DNA of 64,000 bases from Mesorhizobium sp. B2-1-8 (GCF_006442545.2 NZ_CP083953.1:248001-312000), one strand, 5' to 3'. Numbered from the stretch's first letter, positions 1 through 7,884 are shown. A program made the numbers and translations. The notes: generated by a model not told the origin, from the sequence alone.

Positions 1-398
1 GAGAGCGCCGCCTGGTGCTTGAGGCAGGTGGTGGCGTTGAGCAACCGGGCAACCTCGTCGCGGCTCAGCACCACGGGCAGGTTACGCGGATGCGCCAGCC
101 GGACGAGCCTGCGCGCCAAGTCGGGGCGGTCGAGCGTTTGGGTGAAGAAGAAGCGCAGCGCCGACACGATGCTGTTCATCGTCGGCACGGGAACGCCATC
201 CTCCTGCTGCTCGATCTGGAACCGGCGCAGGTCGTCGGCGGTCGCCGTGTCCGGTGAACGCCCAAGGAATGTCGCCAGGCGTCCAATGTCGCGGAGATAG
301 TTGCGCTGCGTCTCTCGTGAGAAACGCCGCATGTTCATGTCGTCGATCAGCCGCTGGCGCAGCGGGCTGATCGGTGCATCGAGAACGGGATGGTGCAT
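1..398 (-). CDS. Tyrosine recombinase (integrase), cut by the left edge
   Basis: The frame is open from an ATG at 398 to the window edge, so only the first 132 residues are visible. They read like the N-terminal SAM-like core-binding domain of a tyrosine recombinase (motif MRRFSRETQRNYLRDI near residues 21-36) followed by the start of the catalytic domain (LSRDEVARLL). The catalytic arginines, histidine and tyrosine would lie outside the window. Recombinases of this type accompany mobile elements and integrate or resolve DNA; which element this one belongs to cannot be seen. It fits the mobile character of the following 30 kb. Family assignment is fairly secure; activity is unknown. Confidence 0.8.
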   Translation of the reverse strand, partial: MHHPVLDAPISPLRQRLIDDMNMRRFSRETQRNYLRDIGRLATFLGRSPDTATADDLRRFQIEQQEDGVPVPTMNSIVSALRFFFTQTLDRPDLARRLVRLAHPRNLPVVLSRDEVARLLNATTCLKHQAAL

Positions 399-577
399 GG
401 TCAGGCTCCTTGTTGAAGAAGCCCGTCATGCTCTGCCGCTGCCGGGCGACGCTCAATGCGAGCGCGACGCCCGGCCCGTAACCGCTACCTCAACCGTAGG
501 CGCCCTCCCGCGCAGCGGGTTCGTTCTGCGGCCCCATCCCAGCCATTGGTAATGCTCACCGGAGCCGCGGAACGGAG

Positions 578-660
578 CTAGCGCTATTGACCTCGAAAAC
601 GGACCATGTTCGCCTTTTGTGCTCCGATTGGCGTGCTGAGAGACGGGCGGATTTGGTCAT
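578..660 (-). pseudogene. Possible N-terminal stub of a transposase
   Basis: A short reading frame starts at ATG 660 behind a GAGG ribosome site. It has a basic N-terminus (SARQSEHKRRTWS) like the first residues of IS66- or IS3-type helix-turn-helix transposase subunits, and loses resemblance after about 27 codons. It is probably a leftover insertion-sequence end between the integrase and the sigma factor. The rest of 399-814 shows nothing I can identify. The call rests on a very short match. Confidence 0.2.
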
Positions 661-814
661 GGCAGGTCCTCGATCGTTGCTGGATGCTTGAAGCACTCCG
701 GGCGTCAACTGCCGGCCCACGGCCTTCCCGCAGAAGAATGGCGCGGGGCGCACACTCTGTCGATGACAGATTCGCCGCCTGAGCAGAACCTCCGAAGAGT
801 TGTCCTCAGCGCGA

Positions 815-839
815 GGAACGAACCAAACTTCCATGCATT
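815..839 (+). promoter_or_regulatory. EcfG-type promoter candidate of the sigma factor gene
   Basis: GGAAC (815-819), 18 bases, then TT (838-839), the spacing known for alphaproteobacterial general-stress (EcfG/RpoE2) promoters. The second half is CATT rather than the best CGTT. It lies about 70 bp before the chosen start of the EcfG-like sigma gene and would allow autoregulation. Confidence 0.45.
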
Positions 840-906
840 TAGCAGGGGCTGCGTTCGTACACTCTTTCTTCTGGGAGCTGGACCATTGTCATCCGGAGGC
901 TACCTC

Positions 907-1485
907 TTGGCCGATCAGGTAACCAATGAAGTTTCCATCGTTGAGCTGATCCCCGCCCTGCGGGCTTTCGCGCGAACCTTCTGTCGCGTCCCCGACGATG
1001 CCGACGATCTGGTGCAGGAGACGCTGACCAAGGGGCTCGCCAATATCGACAAGTTCGAACCCGGCACACGCATGAAATCGTGGCTCTTCACCATCATGCG
1101 CAACACTTACTATACCCGGATCAAGATTGCTGCCCGGGAAGCGCCAGGCCTGCTCGACTGCGCGTCGTCCAGGCCGATTTCGGAAGCCACCCAGGAATGG
1201 AGCGTCCAGAGCAAGGAAGTGCACGGCGCCATTCAAAAGCTACCCGAGCACCAACGCGAGGTCCTGATGCTGATCGGCGTTCTGGGAGTGAGCTATGAGG
1301 AAACGGCCGAGATATGTGGCTGCGCGGTGGGGACGGTCAAAAGTCGGCTGAACCGTGCCCGCGCCAACGTTCTTGAATTGCTTGGGGAGAGTTCGCTGCA
1401 GACATTGATGGAGAGACGAAACCATCTGTCGGACGGTCAGCTCGATATGACGGTGACGGCCGCAGATAGTCAGTTCTTCACGTGA
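907..1485 (+). CDS. EcfG/RpoE2-like ECF sigma factor
   Basis: 192 residues from a TTG start at 907. The frame is open upstream, but GGAGG at 895-899 sits seven bases before this TTG, so I place the start here. Region 2 is seen in DADDLVQETL and the MKSWLFTIMRN segment; region 4 in LPEHQREVLM and YEETAEICGCAVGTVKSR, the last being nearly diagnostic of EcfG, the sigma factor of the general stress response in Alphaproteobacteria. EcfG directs RNA polymerase to GGAAC-N18-TT promoters and is normally held by the anti-sigma NepR until PhyR is phosphorylated. A NepR-like protein is encoded convergently at once downstream, but no phyR is in the window. The many matching promoters nearby suggest a local regulon, though a second EcfG elsewhere may also serve them. 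Confidence 0.85.
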   Translation: MADQVTNEVSIVELIPALRAFARTFCRVPDDADDLVQETLTKGLANIDKFEPGTRMKSWLFTIMRNTYYTRIKIAAREAPGLLDCASSRPISEATQEWSVQSKEVHGAIQKLPEHQREVLMLIGVLGVSYEETAEICGCAVGTVKSRLNRARANVLELLGESSLQTLMERRNHLSDGQLDMTVTAADSQFFT

Positions 1486-1649
1486 CGTTTACGTCTCTCG
1501 ACCAGCGCGTTTTGCAACTCCATCGCCAGTTTGGTCAGCCGGTCCGGTATCCTTTCCTGCTCAATCGCAGATAGGAGAGAAGTGATCTCCCGATCCATAG
1601 CCAGACCGAATTCTGGGTCCACCGTATCATCCCTCGAACGAGACATCAT
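1470..1649 (-). CDS. Small NepR-like protein, possible anti-sigma factor
   Basis: 59 residues from ATG 1649 (a second ATG at 1646). The central part, ITSLLSAIEQERIPDRLTKL, resembles the NepR helix pair around the conserved IPDR/VPDR signature with which NepR clasps EcfG. The N-terminus is acidic and the C-terminus basic (ERRKRHVKN). The gene is convergent with the EcfG-like sigma gene and overlaps its 3' end by 16 bp, unlike the usual nepR-ecfG operon order. Proximity and motif suggest an anti-sigma role; this is inference, because the protein is tiny and only the IPDR core matches. It could be another small helical protein. Confidence 0.5.
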   Translation of the reverse strand: MMSRSRDDTVDPEFGLAMDREITSLLSAIEQERIPDRLTKLAMELQNALVERRKRHVKN

Positions 1650-1854
1650 ATTCTCTGGACAATAGATGGCGATTCTTAATCCTAGGTGGCGATCAGCGAG
1701 TTCACCGATGCGGGTGCGGATCTGCCGGGGCGGTCGTTGAAACCGTCGACCGGCTGATGCCTGAAGCGCGCGAAATAGTGAGAAATCAGGTTTCTCGGCA
1801 TGGTCCACGAATACAGGATCGAGAACCCTCCAAGCCCGGCCGAGCAGGATTGAA

Positions 1855-1983
1855 CTAGCCGTTCTGGTCTATCGCGTGGGGCGCGGGTTGGCGCCCGTTT
1901 TGCGCTTTGTGGCCGCTGAACCACAACCAGGCGGCGATGATCACGACCGCCATGATCGCTATCCAGGCTATGAGACGAGGCAT
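1855..1983 (-). CDS. Small single-helix membrane protein
   Basis: 42 residues starting at ATG 1983, preceded by GGAGG eight bases upstream. Residues 4-23 form one hydrophobic helix (IAWIAIMAVVIIAAWLWF), followed by a polar tail (HKAQNGRQPAPHAIDQNG). No family is recognised. A GGAAC-N18-TT promoter candidate lies at 2069-2093, about 80 bp upstream on the same strand, which groups it with the stress-island genes. The stretch 1650-1854 shows nothing convincing. Confidence 0.6.
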   Translation of the reverse strand: MPRLIAWIAIMAVVIIAAWLWFSGHKAQNGRQPAPHAIDQNG

Positions 1984-2068
1984 TGCGGAATCCTCCGTGC
2001 CAGCAGTCCATCCATCGATGCGGTGATCAGGACGGGTTGAGGTCGGCTCGCCGCCACCTCGTATTCCA

Positions 2069-2093
2069 AATCCCACAAGCGAGCCTTTGTTCC
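2069..2093 (-). promoter_or_regulatory. EcfG-type promoter candidate, small membrane protein
   Basis: Read on the minus strand: GGAAC (2093-2089), 18 bases, TT (2070-2069). It precedes the small membrane protein starting at 1983. Confidence 0.4.
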
Positions 2094-2251
2094 GCTTGAG
2101 TTGGTTTGTGTCGTGGCCGGCGGTTCCCTGTCACGGTGCATATCTTGCGATCGGCACCCGTGCGATCGGCGTTGATTTGACGGGCACGCGGGGCACACTA
2201 GATCAATTCATGCCGATCACGATTTGCTTCGGTTGCGGGGAGACTATTTTT

Positions 2252-2713
2252 GTGCCGCACCAAATGCCGGCTTTGACCTTCAGTGCCCGTCATCTCAGGC
2301 TGGATTATCTGTGCGCCCTGTTGCTTCTGGGCGTTTCGGCGGGATGCTCGTCTTCCGATCGGATCGAGCAGCAATCACAAACTGCGGCCTCCGCCGCACA
2401 GACCGTATCGATGGTGCTTGATGCCTGGACAAGCGGTGGGGCGCCGTTCGCATACACCGCCGGCACGCTGCAATCGATCGGCAAGACACTGGCCGATGCC
2501 GAGGCGCAAATCCAATCGGCCGAAACGGCCGAACCCGCCGAGCAGGCTGCGTTGGCGGCAGCGGTCAAGGATCTGTCGGTCGCGGTGGCTCACGCCGAGG
2601 CGGGATTGCAGGCAGGCAATCGAGCGGGGGTCCAAAAAGCACAACAGGATCTTCAGCTAGCCTCGCGCTCGCTCGCCACCGCCTATGCGAAATATTTGGC
2701 CCCGAAGCCATGA
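2252..2713 (+). CDS. Small alanine-rich lipoprotein, first gene of the Nramp-like operon
   Basis: 153 residues from GTG 2252, which has GGGGAG nine bases upstream; an ATG at 2264 is an alternative with a poorer ribosome site. A signal peptide ends in the lipobox LGVSAGC, so the product is probably a lipid-anchored envelope protein. The mature part is helical and rich in Ala, Gln and Glu, with regular spacing suggestive of a helical bundle or coiled coil. No enzyme motif is seen. The stop overlaps the start of the transporter gene by four bases, so the two are probably co-translated. Function unknown; a partner of the transporter is the simplest guess. Confidence 0.65.
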   Translation: MPHQMPALTFSARHLRLDYLCALLLLGVSAGCSSSDRIEQQSQTAASAAQTVSMVLDAWTSGGAPFAYTAGTLQSIGKTLADAEAQIQSAETAEPAEQAALAAAVKDLSVAVAHAEAGLQAGNRAGVQKAQQDLQLASRSLATAYAKYLAPKP

Positions 2714-3930
2714 AGAAGCTCGTGGAAATATCGCTCGGCGTCGTTACCAGCGTTGGCGGCTTCCTCGAAGTCGGATCGATGGCGACTGCCGCGCAGGCAG
2801 GTGCGACTTTCGGGTTCCAACTGATCTGGGCCGTCGTCCTCGGCACCATCTGCATCATCTTTCTGGTAGAAATGGCCGGCAGGTTCGCGGCGGTGAGCCA
2901 TCACACGATCTGCGACGGCATCCGCGAAAGATTTGGCTTCAATGTCTTTGTGTGGCCGTTGCTTGCCATCTTCTTGCTCAGTCTCATGGTGCTCTCCGCC
3001 GAGATCGGCGGCGTTGCCATCGCACTCGAACTTGCCACCGGCATAGGCTTCCAGTGGTGGGCGCTGCCGGTGGTCTTTCTGGCGTGGCTGCTGCTCTGGA
3101 AAGGCACGTTCGGCCTCATCGAGAAGGGCGTGTCCATGCTCGGCCTGGTGACGTTGTGCTTCGTCGTCGCGGCCGCAATGCTGAAACCCGATTGGACAGC
3201 GGTCGCAACTGGCGCCGCGCCTTCGCTGCCAGCCCACGATGCCGCCAGTTACTGGTTCATGGCGGTCAGCATTCTCGGCGCCTCGATATCGCCCTACCTG
3301 TTCATGTTCTATTCCTCCGGGGCCATCGAGGACCAGTGGGACAAGAGCTATCTCGGTGCCAATCGGGCCATAGCGGGACTGGGGATGTCTTTCGGCGGCA
3401 CCATTTCGGTCGGCGTGCTGATCGTGGCCGCCCTCGTGCTGGCGACGCACGGCATCGACCAGGTGGACGATTATCACCAATTGCCGTTGATGCTGATCCC
3501 GGTATTCGGCTTCTGGGGTTTCGTCCTGTTCGTAGTCTCTCTCGCCATTGCCTGCTTCGGCGCTACACTCGAAGTCGGGCTGCAGCAGGCCTACATCGTG
3601 GCTCAAGGTTTCGGCTGGACGTGGGGCGAGGACCGCAAGCCGCGCGACAGCCCAGGGTTCAGCGCGGTGTACACGGTATCGTTGTTTCTTGCCGCTATCC
3701 CCATCATGCTTGGTCTCGATCCGCTGAGGCTCACCATCTTTTCCATGGCGCTGACGGCGGCCAGCTTGCCGATGACCGTGGTTCCATTCCTGTTTCTGCT
3801 GAACGACAAACGCTATGTCGGCGAGCATCGCAACGGTATTTTCTCCAATGCCGCGGTCATCTTCATTATCGCGCTCGGCTTTGTGCTGGCTGTGGTGACG
3901 ATTCCGCTGCAGATATTCGGAGGCACATGA
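2710..3930 (+). CDS. Nramp-like membrane transporter lacking the usual metal-binding motifs
   Basis: 406 residues with about eleven hydrophobic segments, the size and layout of the Nramp (SLC11) family of proton-coupled divalent metal carriers in the inner membrane. The helix-1 position that normally reads DPGN reads EVGS here (FLEVGSMATAAQAGATFG), and the helix-6 region that normally reads MPH reads SPY (GASISPYLFMFYSSG). Both are metal ligands in classical manganese/iron Nramps, so the substrate may be different: magnesium or a trivalent ion, as in Nramp-related branches, or something else. It sits between a lipoprotein gene and two PRC-barrel-like genes, each junction overlapping or nearly so. 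Family-level confidence is good, substrate is not. Confidence 0.8.
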   Translation: MKKLVEISLGVVTSVGGFLEVGSMATAAQAGATFGFQLIWAVVLGTICIIFLVEMAGRFAAVSHHTICDGIRERFGFNVFVWPLLAIFLLSLMVLSAEIGGVAIALELATGIGFQWWALPVVFLAWLLLWKGTFGLIEKGVSMLGLVTLCFVVAAAMLKPDWTAVATGAAPSLPAHDAASYWFMAVSILGASISPYLFMFYSSGAIEDQWDKSYLGANRAIAGLGMSFGGTISVGVLIVAALVLATHGIDQVDDYHQLPLMLIPVFGFWGFVLFVVSLAIACFGATLEVGLQQAYIVAQGFGWTWGEDRKPRDSPGFSAVYTVSLFLAAIPIMLGLDPLRLTIFSMALTAASLPMTVVPFLFLLNDKRYVGEHRNGIFSNAAVIFIIALGFVLAVVTIPLQIFGGT

Positions 3931-4289
3931 TGAAATTGCTGCGTGATCTCCTGGACAAGCAGGTGGTTGACCGCGAACAGGTCAAGATAGGCAAGATCGA
4001 TGGGCTGGTGGCCGAGTTGCGGCAGGGCAAGCCGCCAAGGATCATTGCGATCGAGCTCGGCTCCATCACTTTGGCGCGCCGCCTCGGCGCAGGACCCGGG
4101 CGGTGGATGGCGCAACTCGCGGCAAAGCTGGGCGGCAAGCGCCATGGCGAGCCGCATCGGATCGCCTGGCATAAGGTGAAGGATATCGGCATCGACATCG
4201 AGTTCGATGTGGATGTGCGTCAGACGTCGATCTTCGCCTGGCAGGACTGGCTGCGCGATCATGTCATCGGACGCATCCCGGGAGCTTGA
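3930..4289 (+). CDS. PRC-barrel-like cytoplasmic protein
   Basis: 119 residues from ATG 3930, which has GGAGG six bases upstream; the adjacent ATG at 3927 is too close to that site. The start overlaps the transporter stop. The sequence KIGKIDGLVAELRQGKPPRI, then IAIELG, and a second strand-rich half ending FAWQDWLRDHVIGRIPGA, looks like a PRC-barrel fold, a small beta barrel used in RNA processing, photosystem assembly and some cation transporters. No signal peptide is seen. In this operon it is probably a soluble regulator or partner of the Nramp-like carrier. The fold call is moderate and the function is inference. Confidence 0.6.
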   Translation: MKLLRDLLDKQVVDREQVKIGKIDGLVAELRQGKPPRIIAIELGSITLARRLGAGPGRWMAQLAAKLGGKRHGEPHRIAWHKVKDIGIDIEFDVDVRQTSIFAWQDWLRDHVIGRIPGA

Positions 4290-4291
4290 TG

Positions 4292-4624
4292 ATGACCAAC
4301 GTCAATCTCGAACATCTAGCTGGGCGACGCGTTCTACCGCAACGAGGCAAGAGCATCGGCTATATCGAGGAAATCTGCGCCGAACGGGATGACGACGATT
4401 TCGTCGTTACCGAATTCCACGTCGGCATCTACGCTGCTTTCGGGCGTCTTTCGGCGTCGGCCATAGGCGTGGCGGTGCTCGATCTGTTTCGGCTGCGCCG
4501 CCGGGACGGTCTGTACCGCATCCCTTGGGACAAGCTCGACATATCCGACCCGGCGCGCCCGCGGCTGCTGTGCCCGATGACCGAACTCTCTGGCATGAAG
4601 AGCGCACCCGATCTTCGCGAATAA
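4292..4624 (+). CDS. Second PRC-barrel-like protein of the transporter operon
   Basis: 110 residues. GGAG at 4281-4284 fits ATG 4292 best (ATG 4289 and TTG 4286 are in the same frame). The start is MTNVNLEHLAGRRVLPQRGK; the PRC-barrel-like phrase SIGYIEEICAERDDDDFVVTE is followed by a strand ending YRIPWDKLDIS. It follows the previous gene by two bases and closes the lipoprotein/transporter/PRC/PRC operon. It may have arisen by duplication of the preceding gene or partner it in one complex. No catalytic motif is visible. Confidence 0.6.
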   Translation: MTNVNLEHLAGRRVLPQRGKSIGYIEEICAERDDDDFVVTEFHVGIYAAFGRLSASAIGVAVLDLFRLRRRDGLYRIPWDKLDISDPARPRLLCPMTELSGMKSAPDLRE

Positions 4625-4651
4625 GTCATCGCCTCGCATCGTCGTGAACTT

Positions 4652-4977
4652 TCAGCGCAGCATGCTCGCGGCCAGAAAAACCGCGGCTGCCATCAAAACG
4701 ACAGCTGCTATGACCAGGAGCGGCCCGTCACCGCGAGGCCGCAGTTCCGGTTCGCTTTCGATCGGCCGCATCGCATTGGCGAAGCTGGCGTCGTTCTCGA
4801 ATTTTGGCCGGGAACGTGGCGGCTCTGCTTCAGCGACCGGATTTTGTGTGTCGGCCGCCTCGGCGTCGGTTTCCAGCGGGGCAATGGCGGGATCGAAGCC
4901 CGGCGTTTTGTCCTGCGTCGCCCCCGCGTCGATCTCGCCTCGGGCGGAGGCGGGGTAGGATTTGACATCTTGGCCAT
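4652..4977 (-). pseudogene. Small tail-anchored protein gene with an early frameshift
   Basis: The coding signal (third-base GC, acidic Pro/Ala-rich chain, then a C-terminal helix LLVIAAVVLMAAAVFLAASM and stop at 4652-4654) is in one frame. The only start with a good ribosome site (GGGAGG, ATG 4977 or 4968) is in another frame. One extra base near the ACCCC run around 4957 would join them. Either the gene is broken, or the start is a codon I do not recognise, or there is a sequence error. An intact version would be about 105 residues, mostly cytoplasmic with a C-terminal membrane anchor. Confidence 0.5.
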
Positions 4978-5229
4978 GACCTCCCTCTCTTTCGAACCTA
5001 ACTCTGCCAAATCCGCAGCGGCGGTTTTGAAACGACTAGGTATGCTCGAGCAGAATCCTGGCGTCCTTGGCCGCAACGATGAACGCCTGTCTCGCGACCT
5101 TTTTTTTCGCCACCCATCACGGCAAGGCACGCCCTGATCGCGGCAAGACGCATTTTTTCCCAGAATCGTGCACTGAAGCATGGCGCAGCTTCGATTCGCC
5201 CCGAAGATGTCGCACGCGGGCGGTGATGC

Positions 5230-5996
5230 CAGTGCCGAGCTCTCGCCTGCTCGACGCACCGCCATAGCCGTTCCTTGATGGAGCGGTTTACCGAGAGGGC
5301 TGCCTTGCCGGCAATACTCCCGTCCTTCGCGAACAGGCCTTCGGCGATCTTCGCCGGCTCGCGTTTGATGCCCAAGAGCTCGAGATCTGCGACATCCCAG
5401 CATTTCGTCTTGACCCAGGAATCGCCCTTGCCGCTGTGGCAGGCCGCGCTCTGCCGCTTCGAGACGATGCCTTCCAGCCCCCTTTTGTCGGCCGCCGCGT
5501 AGAACTCGGCGCCGTTTCCCTCGACATTCTGGCTGTATTGGATGATGCCGGTGGCCGGCTTGACCAGGTCCCACAGGATCGCCTTGCGCTTGATCGTCGG
5601 CAGGACGCGCAGATCCTGGCGTCCTTCCACAGAATATCGAAGGCGACGAAGGCGAGCAGCTCGGCGTTCCACGCCATGCGCGAATGCATGGCATGAAAAT
5701 TCGGCCGGCCGTCGGGCTCGGGCGCGATCATCTCGCCGTCGATGATGAGGGATTTCGCGGCGAGTTTTTCAGCGGTATCGATGACCGGCCAATAGCGCTT
5801 TGACCTCGACGCCGGTCCTGGTGAAGGCGCGCGCGCCGGCCCAATCGAGGATGAGTTGGGTGCGGAAGCCATCGTATTTGATGCGGAAGCCATCGTATTT
5901 GATCTCGTGCAGCCAGTCGTCGCTGACTGGCGCTTCGAGCACCAGCATCGGTTCCTGCGGCTTGATGAACTTGAGCCGGGGTTCGGCGTTACGCAT
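5230..5996 (-). pseudogene. Broken LigD-type ATP-dependent DNA ligase, copy 1
   Basis: In three frames on the minus strand one can read an ATP-dependent DNA ligase: RLKFIKPQEPMLVLEAPV, the adenylation motif HEIKYDGFR with catalytic lysine, SLIIDGEMIAPEPDG (motif III), the frames then shifting to WDLVKPATGIIQYSQN, KRGLEGIVSKR (motif IV) and a final SVNRSIKERLW. Shifts fall near 5810 and 5620. An 18-bp tandem duplication (about 5880-5912) repeats KYDGFRI. Such ligases act with Ku in non-homologous end joining. A second shortened copy is at 26489. The 4980-5230 stretch downstream has no recognisable gene. Confidence 0.8.
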
Positions 5997-6021
5997 GCAC
6001 TCGGTACTCCAACGCGAACTC

Positions 6022-6046
6022 AAACGCCGCACGGTGCTTTGGTTCC
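6022..6046 (-). promoter_or_regulatory. EcfG-type promoter candidate of ligase copy 1
   Basis: Minus strand GGAAC (6046-6042), N18, TT (6023-6022), about 30 bp before the ligase start. A comparable site precedes ligase copy 2. Confidence 0.4.
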
Positions 6047-6048
6047 GG

Positions 6049-6070
6049 CATTTTAGCTAAAGTGTATATA
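6049..6070 (+). promoter_or_regulatory. Shared CATTTTAG box between divergent small genes
   Basis: CATTTTAGCTAAAGTGTATA begins at 6049. Near-identical boxes occur at 7498-7519 (CATTTTAGGAGAATTGTATA) and, inverted, at 26421-26436. Each lies next to a GGAAC element in a spacer between divergent small genes. It could be an operator or a promoter part for the rightward gene. Confidence 0.35.
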
Positions 6071-6078
6071 AGGAGGTT

Positions 6079-6280
6079 ATGAGAAAAATCGACGAAGTGG
6101 TAGACGAGTGCTGCACTGCGCTGGCCATCATCAGGAGGACTATCGAGGACCACTGTCCGCCCGGAGTGTTGCCCGACGAAGAGATGGTCTCCGGGCTCTA
6201 TGCGCCACCCTGATGGCGAGGCGGAGGCGATCTCCCGCGCGATCGTTGCCAGGGTGGAAAAGTTGACCAGGAAGGACTGA
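6079..6280 (+). pseudogene. Small unknown protein, family A copy 1, frameshifted
   Basis: ATG 6079 follows AAGGAGG closely. The frame reads MRKIDEVVDECCTALAIIRR, TIEDHCPPGVLPDEEMVSGL, then stops; the next frame continues the homology as DGEAEAISRAIVARVEKLTR to a stop at 6280. The same protein is recognisable at 7530-7731, also broken. The intact ancestor would be about 66 residues, helical, with a conserved HCPPG-LP-EEMV-GLY core. No known family was recognised. Confidence 0.5.
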
Positions 6281-6524
6281 CGCCGGCATGTTGCGGTCGG
6301 TGTCACAGACCCGCCAGAGCCACAATGAACTATGGCATTGAACACCGCTTCATGGACGCTGCCGGGGTCCTGTTCGATTTCGGTGCTGCTGATCCCGACC
6401 CGACCGCCTTCGCGTCCGCAAAAACCTTCTGGGCAGCTTCCGCAACTGAAAGCACGTCCGCGCTGGGGTGAGGCTGCGAACGGCCTGAGTCACTGCAAAG
6501 GCCTCGCTAGCGGCGGAACATAGG

Positions 6525-6908
6525 CTAACCTTCCTGTTCTTGGGGGAGACCATCAGTCAGATCGTAGAAATCAGATTTCGAGCCGACGAAAATGTGTTTG
6601 CTGAGATGAAGGCCCGTCGGCGGGTCGAGCGTGCCCGCCGAGATGAAGATTTCCCCGCTAGAAGTCGCTCTCCAGAATAGGTTGCCGCCGCAGCGTGAGC
6701 AGAAGCCGCGCTCGACATTGTCCGACGACCGATACCAGCGCAATGTGGACGAAGTCAGTAGCTTTAGATCGGCCGATCGGCAGGCTGCCATGGCCGCGAA
6801 GTTGCCGCTGGTGCGCGCGCACTGGGTGCAGTGACAGGCGATAGGCTCTGCGAGCTCGCCCGCGATTTGGTAGCGCACACCTCCGCACAGGCAATGTCCC
6901 GATGACAT
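6525..6908 (-). CDS. GFA / CENP-V family zinc protein
   Basis: 127 residues from ATG 6908 with AAGG six bases upstream. The GFA-family zinc ligands are all present: HCLCGGVRY, then ACHCTQCARTSG, then GFCSRCGGNLFW. Members of this family were named for glutathione-dependent formaldehyde-activating enzyme; many have unknown substrates. A frame continuous with this gene runs upstream to 7091 (basic, Arg-rich) but has no family match and is probably not part of the protein. It lies alone between broken small genes. Domain call is strong; the reaction is not known. Confidence 0.8.
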   Translation of the reverse strand: MSSGHCLCGGVRYQIAGELAEPIACHCTQCARTSGNFAAMAACRSADLKLLTSSTLRWYRSSDNVERGFCSRCGGNLFWRATSSGEIFISAGTLDPPTGLHLSKHIFVGSKSDFYDLTDGLPQEQEG

Positions 6909-7199
6909 GGAAACCTTATTCAAATCGAGGCTGACACGGGGCTTCGCAGGCCCCTGGCGGCCCGCTGTGGCTGCAAGGCACCGCTCAGTCGCCGCCGCCC
7001 GATATCGCGCCAGCGCCTCTTGCTTCTCAGGCTCGCGCTCGAGGCGAAACACCTCGGGCAATGGCCGCCAGTCGGCCGGCTTCTGCTTCATGCACGATCG
7101 CGGCCGACGGTAGCCCCAATGCTCGATGGCGACCAGATCTGAGCCGTCGAACCATGTCGAGGTATTGCTTTGGATGCTTTGCTGCGAGAGTCGATCAGT

Positions 7200-7421
7200 T
7201 TACTTGCAGGCAGGCAGTTCCTTCATCGCCTTTTCGGCATCGGCCTGGGTGCTATACGTCTGCTCGCCGGCATCAGTCTGTTTTGTGCCGTCGGGCTTTG
7301 TGGTCACTACCTCGCATTTTTTCGTCGCTGCATCCATGGCCACCCAATATTCCGTGGCTGCAAACGCAGGAATGCTGAAAAGGGCGACAAGTGCACCAGC
7401 TATTGCGACTTTGCGTACCAT
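7200..7421 (-). CDS. Small exported protein of unknown function
   Basis: 73 residues from ATG 7421; GGAGG is located just upstream and inside the alternative longer frame, which fixes the start. Residues 1-21 are a typical signal peptide ending PAFAATEYW, so the mature protein is periplasmic, about 50 residues, with two cysteines (KKCEVV and PACK) that could form a disulphide. The mature part resembles short hypothetical proteins common in Rhizobiales (YWVAMDAATKKCEVVTTKPDG). A GGAAC-N18-TT element at 7469-7493 precedes it. Confidence 0.7.
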   Translation of the reverse strand: MVRKVAIAGALVALFSIPAFAATEYWVAMDAATKKCEVVTTKPDGTKQTDAGEQTYSTQADAEKAMKELPACK

Positions 7422-7468
7422 TGCTACCTCCATTCAATGTCAGCCCCAAAGGAGCCCTGCCTAGAATC

Positions 7469-7493
7469 AAGGCGCGATGGCTGCTTTAGTTCC
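7469..7493 (-). promoter_or_regulatory. EcfG-type promoter candidate of the small exported protein
   Basis: Minus strand GGAAC (7493-7489), N18, TT (7470-7469). It lies about 50 bp before the start at 7421. Confidence 0.45.
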
Positions 7494-7529
7494 CTCGCAT
7501 TTTAGGAGAATTGTATATAGACGTCGTTG

Positions 7530-7731
7530 ATGAAGATCGACGCAGAAGACTGCCGGGGCGCTAACCATCATCAGAAGGACGATTGAGGAGCACTGCCCGC
7601 CTGGCGCTCTGCCGAGCGAAGAGATGGTGAACGGGCTCTATGGCCCAGGGTTGATGGATGAGGCGGCGGCGCTTGCAGCTGCAATGATCGCTACGGTCGA
7701 GAAGCTGACGGACAGGGGAAGCAATGAATAG
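7530..7731 (+). pseudogene. Small unknown protein, family A copy 2, frameshifted
   Basis: ATG 7530 begins a frame that fails after about 18 codons; the homologous frame continues LTIIRRTIEEHCPPGALPSE, EMVNGLYGPGLMDEAAAL, AAAMIATVEKLTDRGSNE to a stop at 7731. It matches the 6079 gene in order and length, and the upstream CATTTTAG box is also shared. Both copies are broken near but not at the same place, so they decayed independently after duplication. Confidence 0.5.
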
Positions 7732-7859
7732 CAGTGCCCGCGCATGATCACAGACCTTTTTCTCACTGGTGTCGCCGCTTTCTCACTCCTCATTCCGCTT
7801 TATTTCGTCCTCAAATAAAATCCGCTGCCGGCGCTGGGATCTGGGAAGCCGTTTCGGTT

Positions 7860-7884
7860 GGAACTTCGCGCCAGAGCGCCCGTT
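7860..7884 (+). promoter_or_regulatory. EcfG promoter of the CsbD gene, consensus match
   Basis: GGAAC (7860-7864), 16 bases, CGTT (7881-7884): the full EcfG/RpoE2 consensus. It lies 32 bp before the CsbD start. CsbD-like genes are typical general-stress targets in rhizobia. Confidence 0.75.

Noticed and set aside
1682..1840. Short leftward frame ending SVNSLIAT
   Set aside because: Looks vaguely transposase-like but has no ribosome site and two competing frames; not supported.
2683..3828. Long antisense frame (381 codons) opposite the Nramp-like gene
   Set aside because: It is a His/Glu/Arg-rich shadow of a high-GC membrane protein gene with no hydrophobic pattern or family match.
6516..6545. 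GGAAC-N17-TT near 6516
   Set aside because: Spacing is one base short and no gene follows on that strand.
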